Below are positions 19,396 through 29,488 of a stretch of DNA of 64,000 nucleotides, in pieces (position 1 is the stretch's first letter; every line of letters begins with the position of its first letter). The position numbers and the translations under genes are program-made. The stretch is taken from assembly GCF_900250115.1 (NCBI RefSeq), contig NZ_LT984805.1, positions 310,001 to 374,000 on the forward strand. Direction: 5' to 3'. The notes beneath the pieces are model-generated. The model had not been told where the DNA came from. It was given only the letters and a program-made list of their open reading frames with translations, and ran no database searches. The DNA comes from Cupriavidus taiwanensis (lineage in GTDB: Bacteria; Pseudomonadota; Gammaproteobacteria; Burkholderiales; Burkholderiaceae).

Positions 19396-19995
19396 TTAAT
19401 GACGAGACACCCAGTCCAATACCATATTGGCCCCTTCATCGATAGACATTGTGCATGTGTCGATGAAGATATCGGGACTTGTTGGTCTTTCATATGGCGA
19501 ATCAATGCCGGTGAAGTTTTGGATCGCCCCCCGTCTGGCAAGTCGATATAGTCCTTTAGTGTCGCGAGCCTCTGCTACGGCCAATGGTGCGTGAACGTAA
19601 ACTTCAGCAAAGACATGTTTCCCCGCAATTAACCTAGCAAGCTCTCGGTCGGAATGGAAGGGTGAGATAAGGCATACAAGCACTACGATGCCGGCGTCGG
19701 CCATAAGTTTGGCAACTTCAGCCACGCGCCGAACATTTTCGCGTCGATCCTCCTTGTCAAAGCCAAGATCTTTGCAAAGGCCACGCCTGACTGAGTCGCC
19801 ATCAAGAATATAAGTGAGCCGCCCGCACGCATGCAGGGCTGCCTCAAGCCGGTCGGCAATTGCCGATTTCCCTGCGCCGGAGAGGCCTGTGAACCAGAGG
19901 ATGGACGGGGCCTGACCAAGCAGTTGCGCTCTCGATTCCGGACCGACTCCGAAGTCGTAGATGTAAAGGTGAGGAGTGCGAGCATCGCTCATCAT
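19396..19995 (-). CDS. nodQ: NodQ, APS-kinase domain only
   Basis: The last gene of the nod operon. The 199-residue protein is an adenylylsulfate kinase with P-loop FTGLSGAGKSAIA, the APS-binding signature DGDSVRRGLCKDLGFDKEDR and the lid region FAEVYVHAPLAV. Classical rhizobial NodQ is a fusion of a CysN-like GTPase and this kinase, about 630 residues, working with NodP. Here the GTPase half is missing and no nodP is in the window. It should convert APS to PAPS, the sulfate donor for NodH, with APS coming from the housekeeping ATP sulfurylase (inference). Start 19995 is chosen because family similarity begins just after it. Confidence 0.82.
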   Translation of the reverse strand: MMSDARTPHLYIYDFGVGPESRAQLLGQAPSILWFTGLSGAGKSAIADRLEAALHACGRLTYILDGDSVRRGLCKDLGFDKEDRRENVRRVAEVAKLMADAGIVVLVCLISPFHSDRELARLIAGKHVFAEVYVHAPLAVAEARDTKGLYRLARRGAIQNFTGIDSPYERPTSPDIFIDTCTMSIDEGANMVLDWVSRH

Positions 19996-20153
19996 ATTTC
20001 GTATACGTGTGTGAAATTGGACTTTGCAAACAACACGGGCGCCCGGCTTGCAAACGCGTCCTGCGAAGTCCACGTGCAAATTGGGCGAAGCTAGTTGAAC
20101 GTCTACCTCTGAAACGCGTAGCTACGTCGGGAGCGATGTCGCCAATATCGGGT

Positions 20154-21875
20154 CTATGCTCCTTTGGAACGCACTACTGCTTCGTCCACATTCAATGTTG
20201 TGCTGCTTCCTTCCGTCTTTCTCCAAAGAATACCCTCGAACCAAACTTGTTCCACGCGCCCCCATTCACAAGCGGAAGCAGCGTCGGGGAAAAATCCTCG
20301 GCCGTGGAAATTCGCGCTTGTGTTGCAGAGCAAAGGAATACCTGTTAGCTTCTCATATTCGACCAAAAGCTCTGCTACGGGATGTTTAGAACTTCTATGG
20401 ATGGTTTGCAAACGAGCAGTACCGTCAAGATGCACGACCGCAGGGATCTTGTCACGCCATTCCTTACGCGTTAGATGGTCGAAAAGCATGTAGGGGTCCG
20501 GAGTACCAGGCTCAAAGATGGACATTGCCTTATCCTCAAGGCATATTGGCGCCACCGGACGAAAATGCTCTCGATGCTTGACATCGTTCAGAAGATGTTT
20601 CATTGCAGCCGAAGTTGGGGCTGCCAAAATGCTTCTTCCGCCCAAAGCCCGAGGGCCCAATTCGGCACGACCGGCAAGAAAAATGACTGGCTTGTTATCT
20701 GCAAGTATGCGGGCGAGTTCCGAAATCGTGCACGGAAACGCAGTCCATCCCGGAGGGACGACGCCAAGTTTTGCGGAAGGCCCGCTATACACGGACCATT
20801 CCAACGGTATGAATCCCTGGTCCGCAGCCATCGCACAGCAAGCCGCACCAATTGCCGAGCCGCTGTCGTTGGGGAACGGAGGGACCCATATTGCAGCGAA
20901 TAAGCCACTTTCACGTAATGCGCTATTCCATTTGATGTTTAGCGCACATCCCCCAGCAATGCACAGGTTTTGCGGAACTTGTATTGAATGACGCTGCAGC
21001 GCCATTCCGATTTCATGAACGAGAAGGCGCTCGAGGAAGACGTGAAAGGAGGCAAGCACATCTTGGTGAAGCTTCCCTTCAAGTCGAGGCACGCTAGCTT
21101 CGAAAAAATCACGGACGGGTTTCAACGAGCCTTCAGGTGCCCTAATATTCGCACGATAGCTGCGCGCCAACTCGCTGTTACCAGCGAAGTGATCGTCGTA
21201 AAGGCTGTGAAATACAGATACGATACTTTCATCGACGGACCCGAGCCCAATATAAGCCATGAGCTTGCCTGCCACGCCGAGATCCCATTCTGCTCCGCCT
21301 AGTTTCTTATAGGGACCAAAGTAGTGACCCGCCGCCGCATAGATATGGCCAACGAGGGGGAAAAGGCAGTCAACGCGGCGTGCCCCATCACGCTGCACAT
21401 GGTAGAGCCTTGGGACGATGCCGCCATCCCAAACCAGACAAAGGGCGGGTTGCTCCTTTTGTGCAAACGGGCTGGTGCAGTATGCGGCCGCTACGTGCCC
21501 TGACACATGAGGAAAACTCTTGTACGGAAATGAACCTTCGCCGACCACCAAACCGTCGCCGTCAAGGGAGGCAAGGAGGTGATTGGCGTCGCTCTCAGCA
21601 TACGGTGCGCCCTTTAGACTCATCGGAACAGATCCACTACGGACGTGGAATCTAGACTCCACGTCTCCGTCCCAGCCATCAATGACGAACTGGTCGATAT
21701 CCACAGCGTTCAGCCCATGTTCCGCCAAAATGAGAGCGATTTCCTCAAGGTTCTCGATTTCCTGATAGCGCTTATTGTTCTCTCGCTTCTCCTGCTCGAT
21801 GCAAAAAATCAATTTCCCATCTTCTACCACGGCGATGGCCCCGTCGTGCGTTAGCTTGATCCCGCAGATCCGCAT
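20154..21875 (-). CDS. nodU: Nodulation carbamoyltransferase NodU
   Basis: 574 residues of the NodU/CmcH family, which transfers carbamoyl groups to the non-reducing glucosamine of the Nod factor. Landmarks are MRICGIKLTHDGAIAV at the N-terminus, CIEQEKRENNKRY, the ASKHA-type GGCALNIKWN motif, and the C-terminal carbamoyltransferase signature RAELGPRALGGRSI and CNTSANFHGRGF. Start 21875 follows a GAAAGAGGAAAT ribosome site 14 bases after nodS; an upstream Met in the same frame lies inside nodS. Cytoplasmic. Confidence 0.92.
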   Translation of the reverse strand: MRICGIKLTHDGAIAVVEDGKLIFCIEQEKRENNKRYQEIENLEEIALILAEHGLNAVDIDQFVIDGWDGDVESRFHVRSGSVPMSLKGAPYAESDANHLLASLDGDGLVVGEGSFPYKSFPHVSGHVAAAYCTSPFAQKEQPALCLVWDGGIVPRLYHVQRDGARRVDCLFPLVGHIYAAAGHYFGPYKKLGGAEWDLGVAGKLMAYIGLGSVDESIVSVFHSLYDDHFAGNSELARSYRANIRAPEGSLKPVRDFFEASVPRLEGKLHQDVLASFHVFLERLLVHEIGMALQRHSIQVPQNLCIAGGCALNIKWNSALRESGLFAAIWVPPFPNDSGSAIGAACCAMAADQGFIPLEWSVYSGPSAKLGVVPPGWTAFPCTISELARILADNKPVIFLAGRAELGPRALGGRSILAAPTSAAMKHLLNDVKHREHFRPVAPICLEDKAMSIFEPGTPDPYMLFDHLTRKEWRDKIPAVVHLDGTARLQTIHRSSKHPVAELLVEYEKLTGIPLLCNTSANFHGRGFFPDAASACEWGRVEQVWFEGILWRKTEGSSTTLNVDEAVVRSKGA

Positions 21876-21889
21876 GCTATTTCCTCTTT

Positions 21890-22513
21890 CTAACTCGGTA
21901 AACGTGTGTGTTGTGATTCGTCCGGAGATTTGCGAAATCGTGCTAGCGAGCAACCCTCAGTGAGCAATTGTCCTTTGCATTCAACGTGCTCAACTTCAGT
22001 CAACTCTTCTCTGAGCATAGCAAGCACAGTTTCTGCACCAGCAATGTGGCCCCATCTCCGGCAACTGTCGTCATGTGACGATCCGAATACCAACTGTCCG
22101 GCCGGCGCAAGCATTCCTGCGAGATTTAGAATCGTAGAACGCATTTCTTCAAGGTTATCCAAATAATAGAGAACTTCAGCGACCACGATTAGATCGAACT
22201 TGTCATGTGTCGAGAACTCTTTGACGTCTGAAACGATCCACGTAGTGTTCGCTGGCTCCTTCAGTCGTTCGCGAGTACGAGCTATCGCTTGCGGAACAAC
22301 ATCTATGACTGTGAGCCGTTGGCAGTGGTCCAAAAGTTTCTCCGTGAATGTCCCCGCAGCACATCCCACTTCGAGCGCATTAGTGACTCGGCCCTGCGCG
22401 AGTGACAATCGAAGCATATGTCTGTGACGTTCCTGTTCGTAAGGATTAGTGTCGAGGCGCCAGGGGTCATCTGTACTTAGTTCACGACGCAGCAATTCTA
22501 GGTTTGAAAGCAT
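21890..22513 (-). CDS. nodS: Nod-factor N-methyltransferase NodS
   Basis: 207 residues, SAM-dependent. Motif I is NALEVGCAAGTFTEKL, followed by the acidic motif LTVIDVVPQAI and FDLIVVAEVLYYL. NodS methylates the deacetylated non-reducing glucosamine before acylation by NodA. It lies between nodA and nodU in the same direction, 90 bases after nodA. Length is normal for the family. Confidence 0.9.
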   Translation of the reverse strand: MLSNLELLRRELSTDDPWRLDTNPYEQERHRHMLRLSLAQGRVTNALEVGCAAGTFTEKLLDHCQRLTVIDVVPQAIARTRERLKEPANTTWIVSDVKEFSTHDKFDLIVVAEVLYYLDNLEEMRSTILNLAGMLAPAGQLVFGSSHDDSCRRWGHIAGAETVLAMLREELTEVEHVECKGQLLTEGCSLARFRKSPDESQHTRLPS

Positions 22514-22603
22514 GGGAAAATCTTTCGGTTCCTAATAGTGGACCATAACGTAGGCTTCCTTCTGCTCGAAGATCGCCTACCAATCAATCCAGTAGAACTG
22601 TCT

Positions 22604-23197
22604 TCATAGCTCGGGTCCGTTGCGTTCGATTGTTTCGCCGCTTGGCCATTCTTGCAACGAACTGTTAATTGGCATAACCACGACGAGGACATCCTCTACC
22701 CGAGTAGACGGCAAATCCAAGTGGACGTTCGAGAGAGTTGAGCGCACACGAATTCCTTCGATGATTGTTCCTAGTCCATGTCGGCACAATCGGGAAAAGT
22801 GAGTTTTCAACTCGTGCCTGACGGTCCCGAAAGCGAACGGTATGCGAAGCTCTTGAAGCACGGGGTACATTGCGCGGATGGAATGGCTAATTCCGAATCC
22901 TTCAAGGTCCGGCCGAACTCCGTATAGACCTAGTTCGGCCACAAGCACATCGGCTGAATTTACCTTGATGAATCGTCGAAGTGCACCCATGTGTGCCGCA
23001 ATCCCTTGAGAATCGTAAGCTATGGCGCGGAGCTCAGGCCGTGCGCCTGCCCAACTTCGACCGCCACTAAACGGCTTCGCATTGAAAGGCCCTGTCGGAC
23101 CGTAGGTCGCTTTGAAAAACTCAGCCAATTCCAAATGGTCGGAGAGTTCAAGATCATTTTCCCAGCGTAGTTTCCACTGAACTTTTGGCGACGACAT
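22604..23197 (-). CDS. nodA: Nod-factor N-acyltransferase NodA
   Basis: 197 residues, the usual NodA length, beginning [20 protein letters not shown]. Highly conserved features are the [16 protein letters not shown] and [19 protein letters not shown] regions. NodA attaches the acyl chain to the free amino group made by NodB. Its position after nodH, not beside nodB and nodC, is the arrangement known from Cupriavidus taiwanensis. Cytoplasmic or membrane-associated. Confidence 0.95.
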   Translation of the reverse strand: MSSPKVQWKLRWENDLELSDHLELAEFFKATYGPTGPFNAKPFSGGRSWAGARPELRAIAYDSQGIAAHMGALRRFIKVNSADVLVAELGLYGVRPDLEGFGISHSIRAMYPVLQELRIPFAFGTVRHELKTHFSRLCRHGLGTIIEGIRVRSTLSNVHLDLPSTRVEDVLVVVMPINSSLQEWPSGETIERNGPEL

Positions 23198-23305
23198 AAA
23201 AGTAACCTATTGGAAGAGTAATAGGCCAACCACAGTCACCTGGCGACCAATTAATTAAGTTGAGGCACAAAACTACGCATTGCTCGTGCGATGGTTTGAG
23301 CCATT

Positions 23306-24052
23306 CTAGGCTTCGAAATAGCTTGTATGCGGCCCCCCGCTGAAATGGCGCTTTAGCTCCACGAAGTTGCATACCGTCTCTCGCAGAGGTCGCATTTCCT
23401 GACGCCGAAGGGCCGTGCGTACTGAGCATGCGTGCGGAGATGTTCCAAGGAAGAACCAAATTGCGTCGAGGCAGGGGGCTGGATCGCGCAGTAGATCCTC
23501 ATAGTCGATAGTCATAATCCGATCTCGCTGAAAGGAATTCGCGACGAGAGTGTGGAAGTCGTCAGCGATCCTGAAGTAGGCTTCGCATTCATCGATGGTC
23601 AACGTTACGTTGGGTGGAACGGCCAAGGAGTGGCACGTACCGTACTGTAGCCATTGACCACTTGTCCTTGCCTGAACGAGGGATCGCAGCGACTCCAGAG
23701 AATTTCTGCGGACAAATATCGCGCGAAGATGTGGCCAACCGATCAAGGTTTCAAAGAATCCTGGCCGCTCGCGGAACTGCGGTTGGTTAATCTTGCAGCC
23801 AACGTGGGTGAGCGCCGTCTTTCCAGAGCGGGTAGGGTAATATTGATAAGCTAGCTCAAGAAGGTCCCTATCGCTACGTAGGAGTCGGCTATTATCTGGC
23901 CAGTTCATATCGTACGGATTGAGCAATTCTCCGTTGCTCGACACATTTGGATGCAAATTCAGCAATTCTTCCAGATAGTGCGTACCTGTTCTGGGCATCC
24001 CAAGGATTACGAATGGTGCGGCTGTTGGCATGATTTCGCTAAAGAGTTGCAC
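23306..24052 (-). CDS. nodH: Nod-factor sulfotransferase NodH
   Basis: 248 residues, a PAPS-dependent sulfotransferase. The 5'-phosphosulfate-binding loop is visible near the N-terminus (FVILGMPRTGTHYLEELLNL), followed by FVRRNSLESLRSLV for the 3'-phosphate site. NodH sulfates the reducing-end sugar, a host-range determinant. With NodQ downstream, a sulfated signal is predicted. It is 82 bases downstream of nodJ. Confidence 0.92.
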   Translation of the reverse strand: MQLFSEIMPTAAPFVILGMPRTGTHYLEELLNLHPNVSSNGELLNPYDMNWPDNSRLLRSDRDLLELAYQYYPTRSGKTALTHVGCKINQPQFRERPGFFETLIGWPHLRAIFVRRNSLESLRSLVQARTSGQWLQYGTCHSLAVPPNVTLTIDECEAYFRIADDFHTLVANSFQRDRIMTIDYEDLLRDPAPCLDAIWFFLGTSPHACSVRTALRRQEMRPLRETVCNFVELKRHFSGGPHTSYFEA

Positions 24053-24134
24053 AGATATACATCAAGTGGTTAGCGGCGGTAGAAGGATTTGACCTATATT
24101 CAAATTCATCCTGGTCAGAGTGTCGATGCGATCA

Positions 24135-24923
24135 TCAAGACATCAGACGCCGGCGAACAAGGTTTGTCGATAGGAAGAAGGGCACTATTGCGTAAAGGCA
24201 AAGTACGGACACATGCAGACCGACGCTCGCCGACGGGCGTCCAAGCATCGCGGGGCGGATGAGTTCGACGGAATGGGAAAGTGGAAGGGCTCTCGAAACA
24301 AGATGAAGGGCCCCTGGCAACTGTTCTACTGGGAAAATGACACCACTCAGGAAAAGCATCGGTGTGAGGACAAGCGTTTGGTAGAACACAAAGTAATCGT
24401 AACTCGGCGCAATCGCGACGAGGACCATAGCAAGGCTTGCAAATGCGAAGCCAGTTAGAACAATGACCGGTATTAGTAAAAAAATATTCGAGAGATCGGC
24501 ATAGCCCAATGTTGCGGCAACCCCAGCCACCGCGGTGCCTGCCAATAGGGCTTTGCTGGCCGCCCACGTCATTTCACCGAGTACGACGTCGCCAACCGTA
24601 AGCTTTGTGCACAGGACTGCTTCCCACATGCGCTGCGTGTGCATCCGAGAGAAGGCCGCATAGATTGTCTCGACCGTTGCGGAAGTCATTGCACTCGCAG
24701 CAACCATACCGGCTGTCAGAAACGAAATATATGCAGATCCTTCAACGTGATCTATCAGTACCCCAACTCCGAAGCCAAGGCCGAACAGATACATCATTGG
24801 ATCTGCAAGATTGCCAATTAGGGAAACGAGAGCAGCCTTCCGCCATGCTAAGAAATTACGGCGCCATACCGTACGCCAGTTCCAAGCGTTCGCGGGCAAA
24901 GTCATCATGAGTACGTCACGCAT
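24135..24923 (-). CDS. nodJ: Nod-factor exporter, membrane subunit NodJ
   Basis: 262 residues with an ABC-2 type permease profile: about six hydrophobic segments, for example [40 protein letters not shown] and [20 protein letters not shown]. The region [11 protein letters not shown] is characteristic of the DrrB/NodJ family. It starts 3 bases after nodI and forms the inner-membrane channel with NodI. Confidence 0.93.
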   Translation of the reverse strand: MRDVLMMTLPANAWNWRTVWRRNFLAWRKAALVSLIGNLADPMMYLFGLGFGVGVLIDHVEGSAYISFLTAGMVAASAMTSATVETIYAAFSRMHTQRMWEAVLCTKLTVGDVVLGEMTWAASKALLAGTAVAGVAATLGYADLSNIFLLIPVIVLTGFAFASLAMVLVAIAPSYDYFVFYQTLVLTPMLFLSGVIFPVEQLPGALHLVSRALPLSHSVELIRPAMLGRPSASVGLHVSVLCLYAIVPFFLSTNLVRRRLMS

Positions 24924-24926
24924 TAT

Positions 24927-25892
24927 TTATTCCCTGATCTCACGTCCGGTTAGCCGCAGGAATACGTCCTCCAAATTTGCGGGGCGTTGTAGGACGCGCA
25001 GGCCAGAAAGCTCGCGTAAAGGTACCCGAATCTGTTCCAAATCGGAGGCGTAGCAGAACAGCGTCTCGCCGCTTACCTCGGTGCGGGGACCGTAGGGTGC
25101 TAGTAATGAACGCAGCTCGTGTGGTTTGCCGCCATATACTTCTAGCACTTCGGTACCGATTTGTTTCTGGACCAGACCCTGCGGAGTTCCCTCAACGAGC
25201 TTGCATCCGTCCTCTATTACGCAAAGCTGGTCGCACAACCGCTCCGCCTCTTCCATGAAGTGAGTAGTGAGAAGAATAGTCTTGCCCTTCGTTAGCAGCG
25301 AGCGTAATCGCTCCCAAATCAGGTGGCGCGCATGAGGATCCAAGCCGGTTGTGGGTTCGTCCATTACCAGAAGTTGGGGATCATTGATCAGGGCGCGCGC
25401 GATAGTCAATGCCCTTTTCATGCCGCCTGACAGTTCCGTGACGCGAGCATGGGATTTTGTTTCAAGATGCGCGAACTCAAGCAGAGATGGAATCGCCGCC
25501 TCGATCTCGGCTGTGGTCATGCCAAAGTAGCGTCCAAAGACAATCAGGTTCTCGCGTACCGTAAATCCTGGTTCCAGATTGTCGAATTGCGGAACTACGC
25601 CGATGCGAGCGCGAGCTCGGCGTGCTCGTATTGGTACGGGCTCTCCCAAGACTGTGATCGTGCCGCCGTCAGGCATTGCCATTCCCAGAACCATTCGAGC
25701 AATCGTGCTTTTACCAGCGCCGTTAGGGCCCAACAAGCCAAAGCATTCGCCAGTTTTCACACAAAAGGATAGATCATTGACGACAGGCTTGCCGCCATAT
25801 GACTTTCTAACGCCGGAGAACTCGATCGCTGCGGTGGACATGAAGCTCGGGAATAAAAGTGTGTTGTTGTCTACTGAAGGAAGCTCGAACAA
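24927..25892 (-). CDS. nodI: Nod-factor exporter, ATPase subunit NodI
   Basis: Up to 321 residues. Walker A is [16 protein letters not shown], the ABC signature [16 protein letters not shown], and Walker [17 protein letters not shown]. The family's conserved region starts at [16 protein letters not shown], so initiation at Met18 (25841) is also possible. It lies 12 bases after nodC and works with NodJ to secrete lipochitooligosaccharide. Confidence 0.93.
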   Translation of the reverse strand: MFELPSVDNNTLLFPSFMSTAAIEFSGVRKSYGGKPVVNDLSFCVKTGECFGLLGPNGAGKSTIARMVLGMAMPDGGTITVLGEPVPIRARRARARIGVVPQFDNLEPGFTVRENLIVFGRYFGMTTAEIEAAIPSLLEFAHLETKSHARVTELSGGMKRALTIARALINDPQLLVMDEPTTGLDPHARHLIWERLRSLLTKGKTILLTTHFMEEAERLCDQLCVIEDGCKLVEGTPQGLVQKQIGTEVLEVYGGKPHELRSLLAPYGPRTEVSGETLFCYASDLEQIRVPLRELSGLRVLQRPANLEDVFLRLTGREIRE

Positions 25893-25904
25893 GTAATATC
25901 TATC

Positions 25905-27257
25905 CTACTCGGTATAATATTCATTTCCCGATGTCACGCACGTAGAGGGCAAACATTTATTACCAGTAATTTCAGAACGAGAAGTTGAATGCGTTTCGCC
26001 AGCTGTATATTTTTCCGGAGATTCCGATGATGGATAGACGGACTTATCGTGCGAACTGTTTAATGCCTCGCCTCGCGACAGCCAATCGCTATTTCCGAGC
26101 GTGCACAATGCGTAGGCCTTCACCGGAAGTAGAAGGAACAGGTTGATCAGGGTATGCGCCGAGAATCCAAAAAATCTCAGCTGTCGAGCGCGAATAGCCG
26201 CTACGGTGGACCGAACGAACGTCATTGAGGCAATTGTTATGCACGCCGGCCAAGGAATTGTTGCCGTCATCACAAACTGTGCAAGTCCACTGATGACTGA
26301 GATCGCTAGCAATAGCGAACCAACGTTCTGCGCAAGGGTGTCCAGCGTAAGAAAGCCATTGAGGTGGGGCAACAGACGTAGCGAGAGGAGCGTGTCACGG
26401 TATGTGCTGCGTGCCCACCGGAGCTGTTGTCGAAGATACGGTATGAGCTTATCTGGCACAACAGTAGCCGCGATAGCGTTAGGAACATACTCTGTTCGAT
26501 AGCCTGCAGTCAGCATGAGAATCGTCAAATGGCGATCTTCACCAAAATCACTTTGCTTGCCCCGGAAGAACTGGGTTTCGTATTTGTCAAGAAGACGAAG
26601 AAGCGCGGAGCGACGGTATATCGCACAAGGACCGCAGCAGCACATAACGGCGCCAAATCTTCCCTGAGCCGCTCGCTCCTCGTTACATGCGAGCCAGTAC
26701 TCCATGTCGATCAATCGAGTCAACCACGACTGCTTTCGATTACTGGCTGTCAACTGTCCCATGGCGGCACCAATCGATCTGTCCCGCATCTTGAGTACAA
26801 GGTTTTTTACGACATCATGGGCCAGCGTCGTATCTGAGTCGACGTTAAGTATGAGCTCTCCATACGAGGAACGTATTGCGGCGATCTGTGCTTTACGTTT
26901 ACCCACGTTCTTGGGAAGAAGAATAAAGTTAAACCTCGGATCTTCCTCATAGTCCCGGTAGACCGCGCCCAACGCATCACGGTTACTTGAGCCGTCATCA
27001 ATTACATAAACGTTCAATACTCCGGCATACTCCTGCTTTGCGATTGAAGTAAGGCAAGCTCTGAGCGTGGCCGGGTTTTCGTTGAAGCAGGGCACAATAA
27101 CGTCGACGTCCGGCCGCCATTCCGGATCAACGACCTTGGTTGACGCAGGAGTACACCGTGTTGGTCGACTATGCAGAACCTGTGCGCTCTTATAAATGGT
27201 GGATAGGAGTGCGTACAATAAAACAGAAGTCGTGTTGATTGCGGCCGGAATATTCAT
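25905..27257 (-). CDS. nodC: N-acetylglucosaminyltransferase NodC
   Basis: 450 residues, a family 2 glycosyltransferase that builds the chitin-oligomer backbone of the Nod factor. The N-terminus has a membrane segment (SVLLYALLSTIYKSAQ). Catalytic landmarks are DVIVPCFNENPATLRA, VIDDGSSN, LNVDSDTTLAHDVV and the QQLRWARSTYRD motif (QXXRW type). C-terminal hydrophobic segments follow (GSLLLAISVISGLAQFV). It is separated from nodB by 412 bases, which is unusual. Confidence 0.95.
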   Translation of the reverse strand: MNIPAAINTTSVLLYALLSTIYKSAQVLHSRPTRCTPASTKVVDPEWRPDVDVIVPCFNENPATLRACLTSIAKQEYAGVLNVYVIDDGSSNRDALGAVYRDYEEDPRFNFILLPKNVGKRKAQIAAIRSSYGELILNVDSDTTLAHDVVKNLVLKMRDRSIGAAMGQLTASNRKQSWLTRLIDMEYWLACNEERAAQGRFGAVMCCCGPCAIYRRSALLRLLDKYETQFFRGKQSDFGEDRHLTILMLTAGYRTEYVPNAIAATVVPDKLIPYLRQQLRWARSTYRDTLLSLRLLPHLNGFLTLDTLAQNVGSLLLAISVISGLAQFVMTATIPWPACITIASMTFVRSTVAAIRARQLRFFGFSAHTLINLFLLLPVKAYALCTLGNSDWLSRGEALNSSHDKSVYPSSESPEKYTAGETHSTSRSEITGNKCLPSTCVTSGNEYYTE

Positions 27258-27669
27258 CTTTGTCGTTTTGTCAGGGGGGCGTTAAGAAATTTTCAGATTA
27301 CAAGACTACGCTGATCCGCAAAGAGAATCAGATGAAAATCCGAGGCGAGTTATGAGCGCCATTTAAGCTCAGATCGACGCGGTTCGGTTGGAAGCACGCG
27401 ACGTCTGATGTATAAATTTCGGAACTGAGGCGCGGCGAGTACAATATGAGGTAAGAGAGCCGGCTGCTTGATTTGATGTTAGCGTTAGGAGCAATGCCTA
27501 CCAATGGGGAAAGGCGGGGACTTGGTTCAGTACTATCTGTTTCTTGTGTCAGTAATTCCTGATGTACTCACGTCCGACGAGATGAACTTTTGATAAATGT
27601 TCCCTAGAAGACGACCCAGGGGTAGTGGAGAACACATTCGTCTCGGGGTCTATGTGGGATAACAGGTTC
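27258..27669. other. Long nodB-nodC spacer
   Basis: 412 bases without a credible gene on either strand. nodB and nodC are usually adjacent or overlapping in rhizobia. I see no second nod box, no insertion-sequence ends and no obvious terminator hairpin, so it may be decayed sequence transcribed through from the nodB promoter. Confidence 0.5.
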
Positions 27670-28380
27670 TTAGGCAGTCCGTACTGGATTGATCTGTCCG
27701 CGTAGTTTGGGCAGTGAGCTGATCACAAAGTTACGTTCCTTCAACGCCGAAATTAGCCGAGGAAGCGCCCTCACGGTTTGCTCTCGTGATGCTGTGTACG
27801 GGCGTGATGCCAATTCGTTCGGTGGACTGCCATCATGCAATAGCACGATTGCCCCCGGCTCTACGGTCGCCAAGACCGTATCGACAATCAGATCAACTCC
27901 CGGGCGGGCCCAATCTTGAGGGTCTACCGACCAGTGAAGCGGTGTAAGACCTGCATTCATTCCTTCGACGCATACTTCAGGAGTCCATATTCCATACGGT
28001 GCACGCAAGAAACGCACAGCTAGGCCAGGGGAGGCCTTGGTGATGATTACATTCGTATCGAGTATTTCGCGTCGCAACACATCGCGGTTGCATTGGGACA
28101 GATCGAGATGCGTCATCGTGTGGTTGGCAACTTCGTGTCCATCGGAGATCATTCGCCGAATTAGCTCCGGATGTTCCGCTGCGTATGCTCCGAGGACGAA
28201 GAACGTGCCGGGGACATGAAATTGGCGCAATATGTCCAAGATCTTCGGTGTCCATGTCGGATTCGGCCCGTCATCGAATGTAAGAAAAACCTTACGTGGT
28301 TTGACTTTGGCATCACGTTCTCGAATTTTCCTCGGCCAAGACAAACGTTCCGATGGTTCGCTGTGCACCTTTTCAGCCAT
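27670..28380 (-). CDS. nodB: Chitooligosaccharide deacetylase NodB
   Basis: 236 residues of the polysaccharide deacetylase family. Metal-binding and catalytic motifs are VFLTFDDGPNPTWTPKIL (catalytic Asp and metal Asp) and DGHEVANHTMTHLDL (the HxxxH metal ligands), then RFLRAPYGIWTPEV and IVLLHDGSP. NodB removes the acetyl group from the non-reducing end so NodA can acylate it. First gene of the operon, about 120 bases downstream of the nod box. Confidence 0.94.
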   Translation of the reverse strand: MAEKVHSEPSERLSWPRKIRERDAKVKPRKVFLTFDDGPNPTWTPKILDILRQFHVPGTFFVLGAYAAEHPELIRRMISDGHEVANHTMTHLDLSQCNRDVLRREILDTNVIITKASPGLAVRFLRAPYGIWTPEVCVEGMNAGLTPLHWSVDPQDWARPGVDLIVDTVLATVEPGAIVLLHDGSPPNELASRPYTASREQTVRALPRLISALKERNFVISSLPKLRGQINPVRTA

Positions 28381-28500
28381 GATTCGTTACGTTACCTTTG
28401 TGGTTTGCACGCTATGCCTTCGGTCTCAAAGTGCGCCGTCCGCAATGGGACACGGAGATCTGCTAATCGTTAGTCGCCACAACTTTGCGTCAGCGGCGCA

Positions 28501-28548
28501 AATTTGTACAATCGATTGTTTCGATATCAATCATCGATGATGTGGATG
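28501..28548 (-). promoter_or_regulatory. nod box upstream of nodB
   Basis: Read on the minus strand, the sequence is ATCCACATCATCGATG, then ATTGATATCGAAACAATCGA, then TTGTACAAATTT. It matches the nod box consensus closely (ATCCA-N9-GATG, then ATCNAAACAATCGATTT). LysR-type NodD is known to bind such sites to activate nod genes with plant flavonoids. It sits between divergent nodB and nodD, 8 bases from the nodD start, so NodD may also regulate itself. Confidence 0.92.
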
Positions 28549-28555
28549 GCTCCAT

Positions 28556-29488
28556 ATGCGCTTCAAAGGCCTTGACCTGAACCTTCTCGTCGCACTTGAC
28601 GCACTCATGACGCACCGGAATCTGACAGCCGCGGCGCATAGCATCAACCTAAGTCAGCCCGCTATGAGCGCAGCTGTCGCGAGGCTGCGAGACTATTTCA
28701 GTGACAGTCTTTTTGTTATGCGTGGGCGGGAGTTCGTTCCGACTGCTCGTGCGATGGAACTTGCCGGTCCCGTCCGTGAAGCACTATCGCACGTCCAGCT
28801 CTCGATCATTTCGCGTGACGTATTCCTGCCATCTAAGTCGAAACGACGTTTCAGAATTTGTCTTTCGGACTTCATGACACTTGTCTACTTTAAGAAGGTC
28901 ATGAAGCGCGTCGCATGCGAGGCGCCTTCCGTTAGCTTCGAGCTATTCTTTCCTGACGATGAACCTGGCGAATTGCTCAGACGAGGCGATGTTGATTTCC
29001 TGATACTACCGGAGTTGTTGTTGAGTGATACACATCCCAAGGCGCGTCTTTTTGAAGAGAAGCTTGTGTGCGTAGGTTGTCCGACAAATAAGCAGCTGTC
29101 CCGAAGACTCGCTTTGGAAAAGTACATCTCGATGGGGCATGTGACTGTAAGGTTCGGACGTTCACGCCGGCCCTCGATAGAGGAGTTTTTTCTCCTTGAG
29201 CTGGGATTCAAGAGACGGGAAGAGATTGTTGTACCAACCTTTGACCTGATCCCACCGATGCTGTCCCGTACCGATCGCATCGCAACACTGCCACTACGAC
29301 TAGCTCAGTATTTTGGCGAAGTGGTTCCTTTGAGGATTGTCGATGTACCGCTGCCACTTTCCTCGTTTACGGAGGCTATCCAATGGCCTGCGTTACATAC
29401 CGGCGATCCAGCAAGCATTTGGATGCGCCAGGTGCTATTGGAAGAGGCAAAAAGTTTGGCTAGTGTTGACGCGAAGAAGTCTGACTGA
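28556..29488 (+). CDS. nodD: LysR-type nodulation regulator NodD
   Basis: 310 residues. The N-terminus [20 protein letters not shown] carries the typical NodD helix-turn-helix ([20 protein letters not shown]). The rest is a LysR effector-binding domain, including [15 protein letters not shown] and PFDL-type region [17 protein letters not shown]. It activates the nod operon from the adjacent nod box in response to flavonoids. It is the only nodD in the window. Confidence 0.94.
   Translation: MRFKGLDLNLLVALDALMTHRNLTAAAHSINLSQPAMSAAVARLRDYFSDSLFVMRGREFVPTARAMELAGPVREALSHVQLSIISRDVFLPSKSKRRFRICLSDFMTLVYFKKVMKRVACEAPSVSFELFFPDDEPGELLRRGDVDFLILPELLLSDTHPKARLFEEKLVCVGCPTNKQLSRRLALEKYISMGHVTVRFGRSRRPSIEEFFLLELGFKRREEIVVPTFDLIPPMLSRTDRIATLPLRLAQYFGEVVPLRIVDVPLPLSSFTEAIQWPALHTGDPASIWMRQVLLEEAKSLASVDAKKSD

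Noticed and set aside
19396..20079. A longer NodQ starting at 20079
   Set aside because: The extra 28 residues (MHVDFAGRVCKPGARVV) match nothing in APS kinases; the family starts after 19995.
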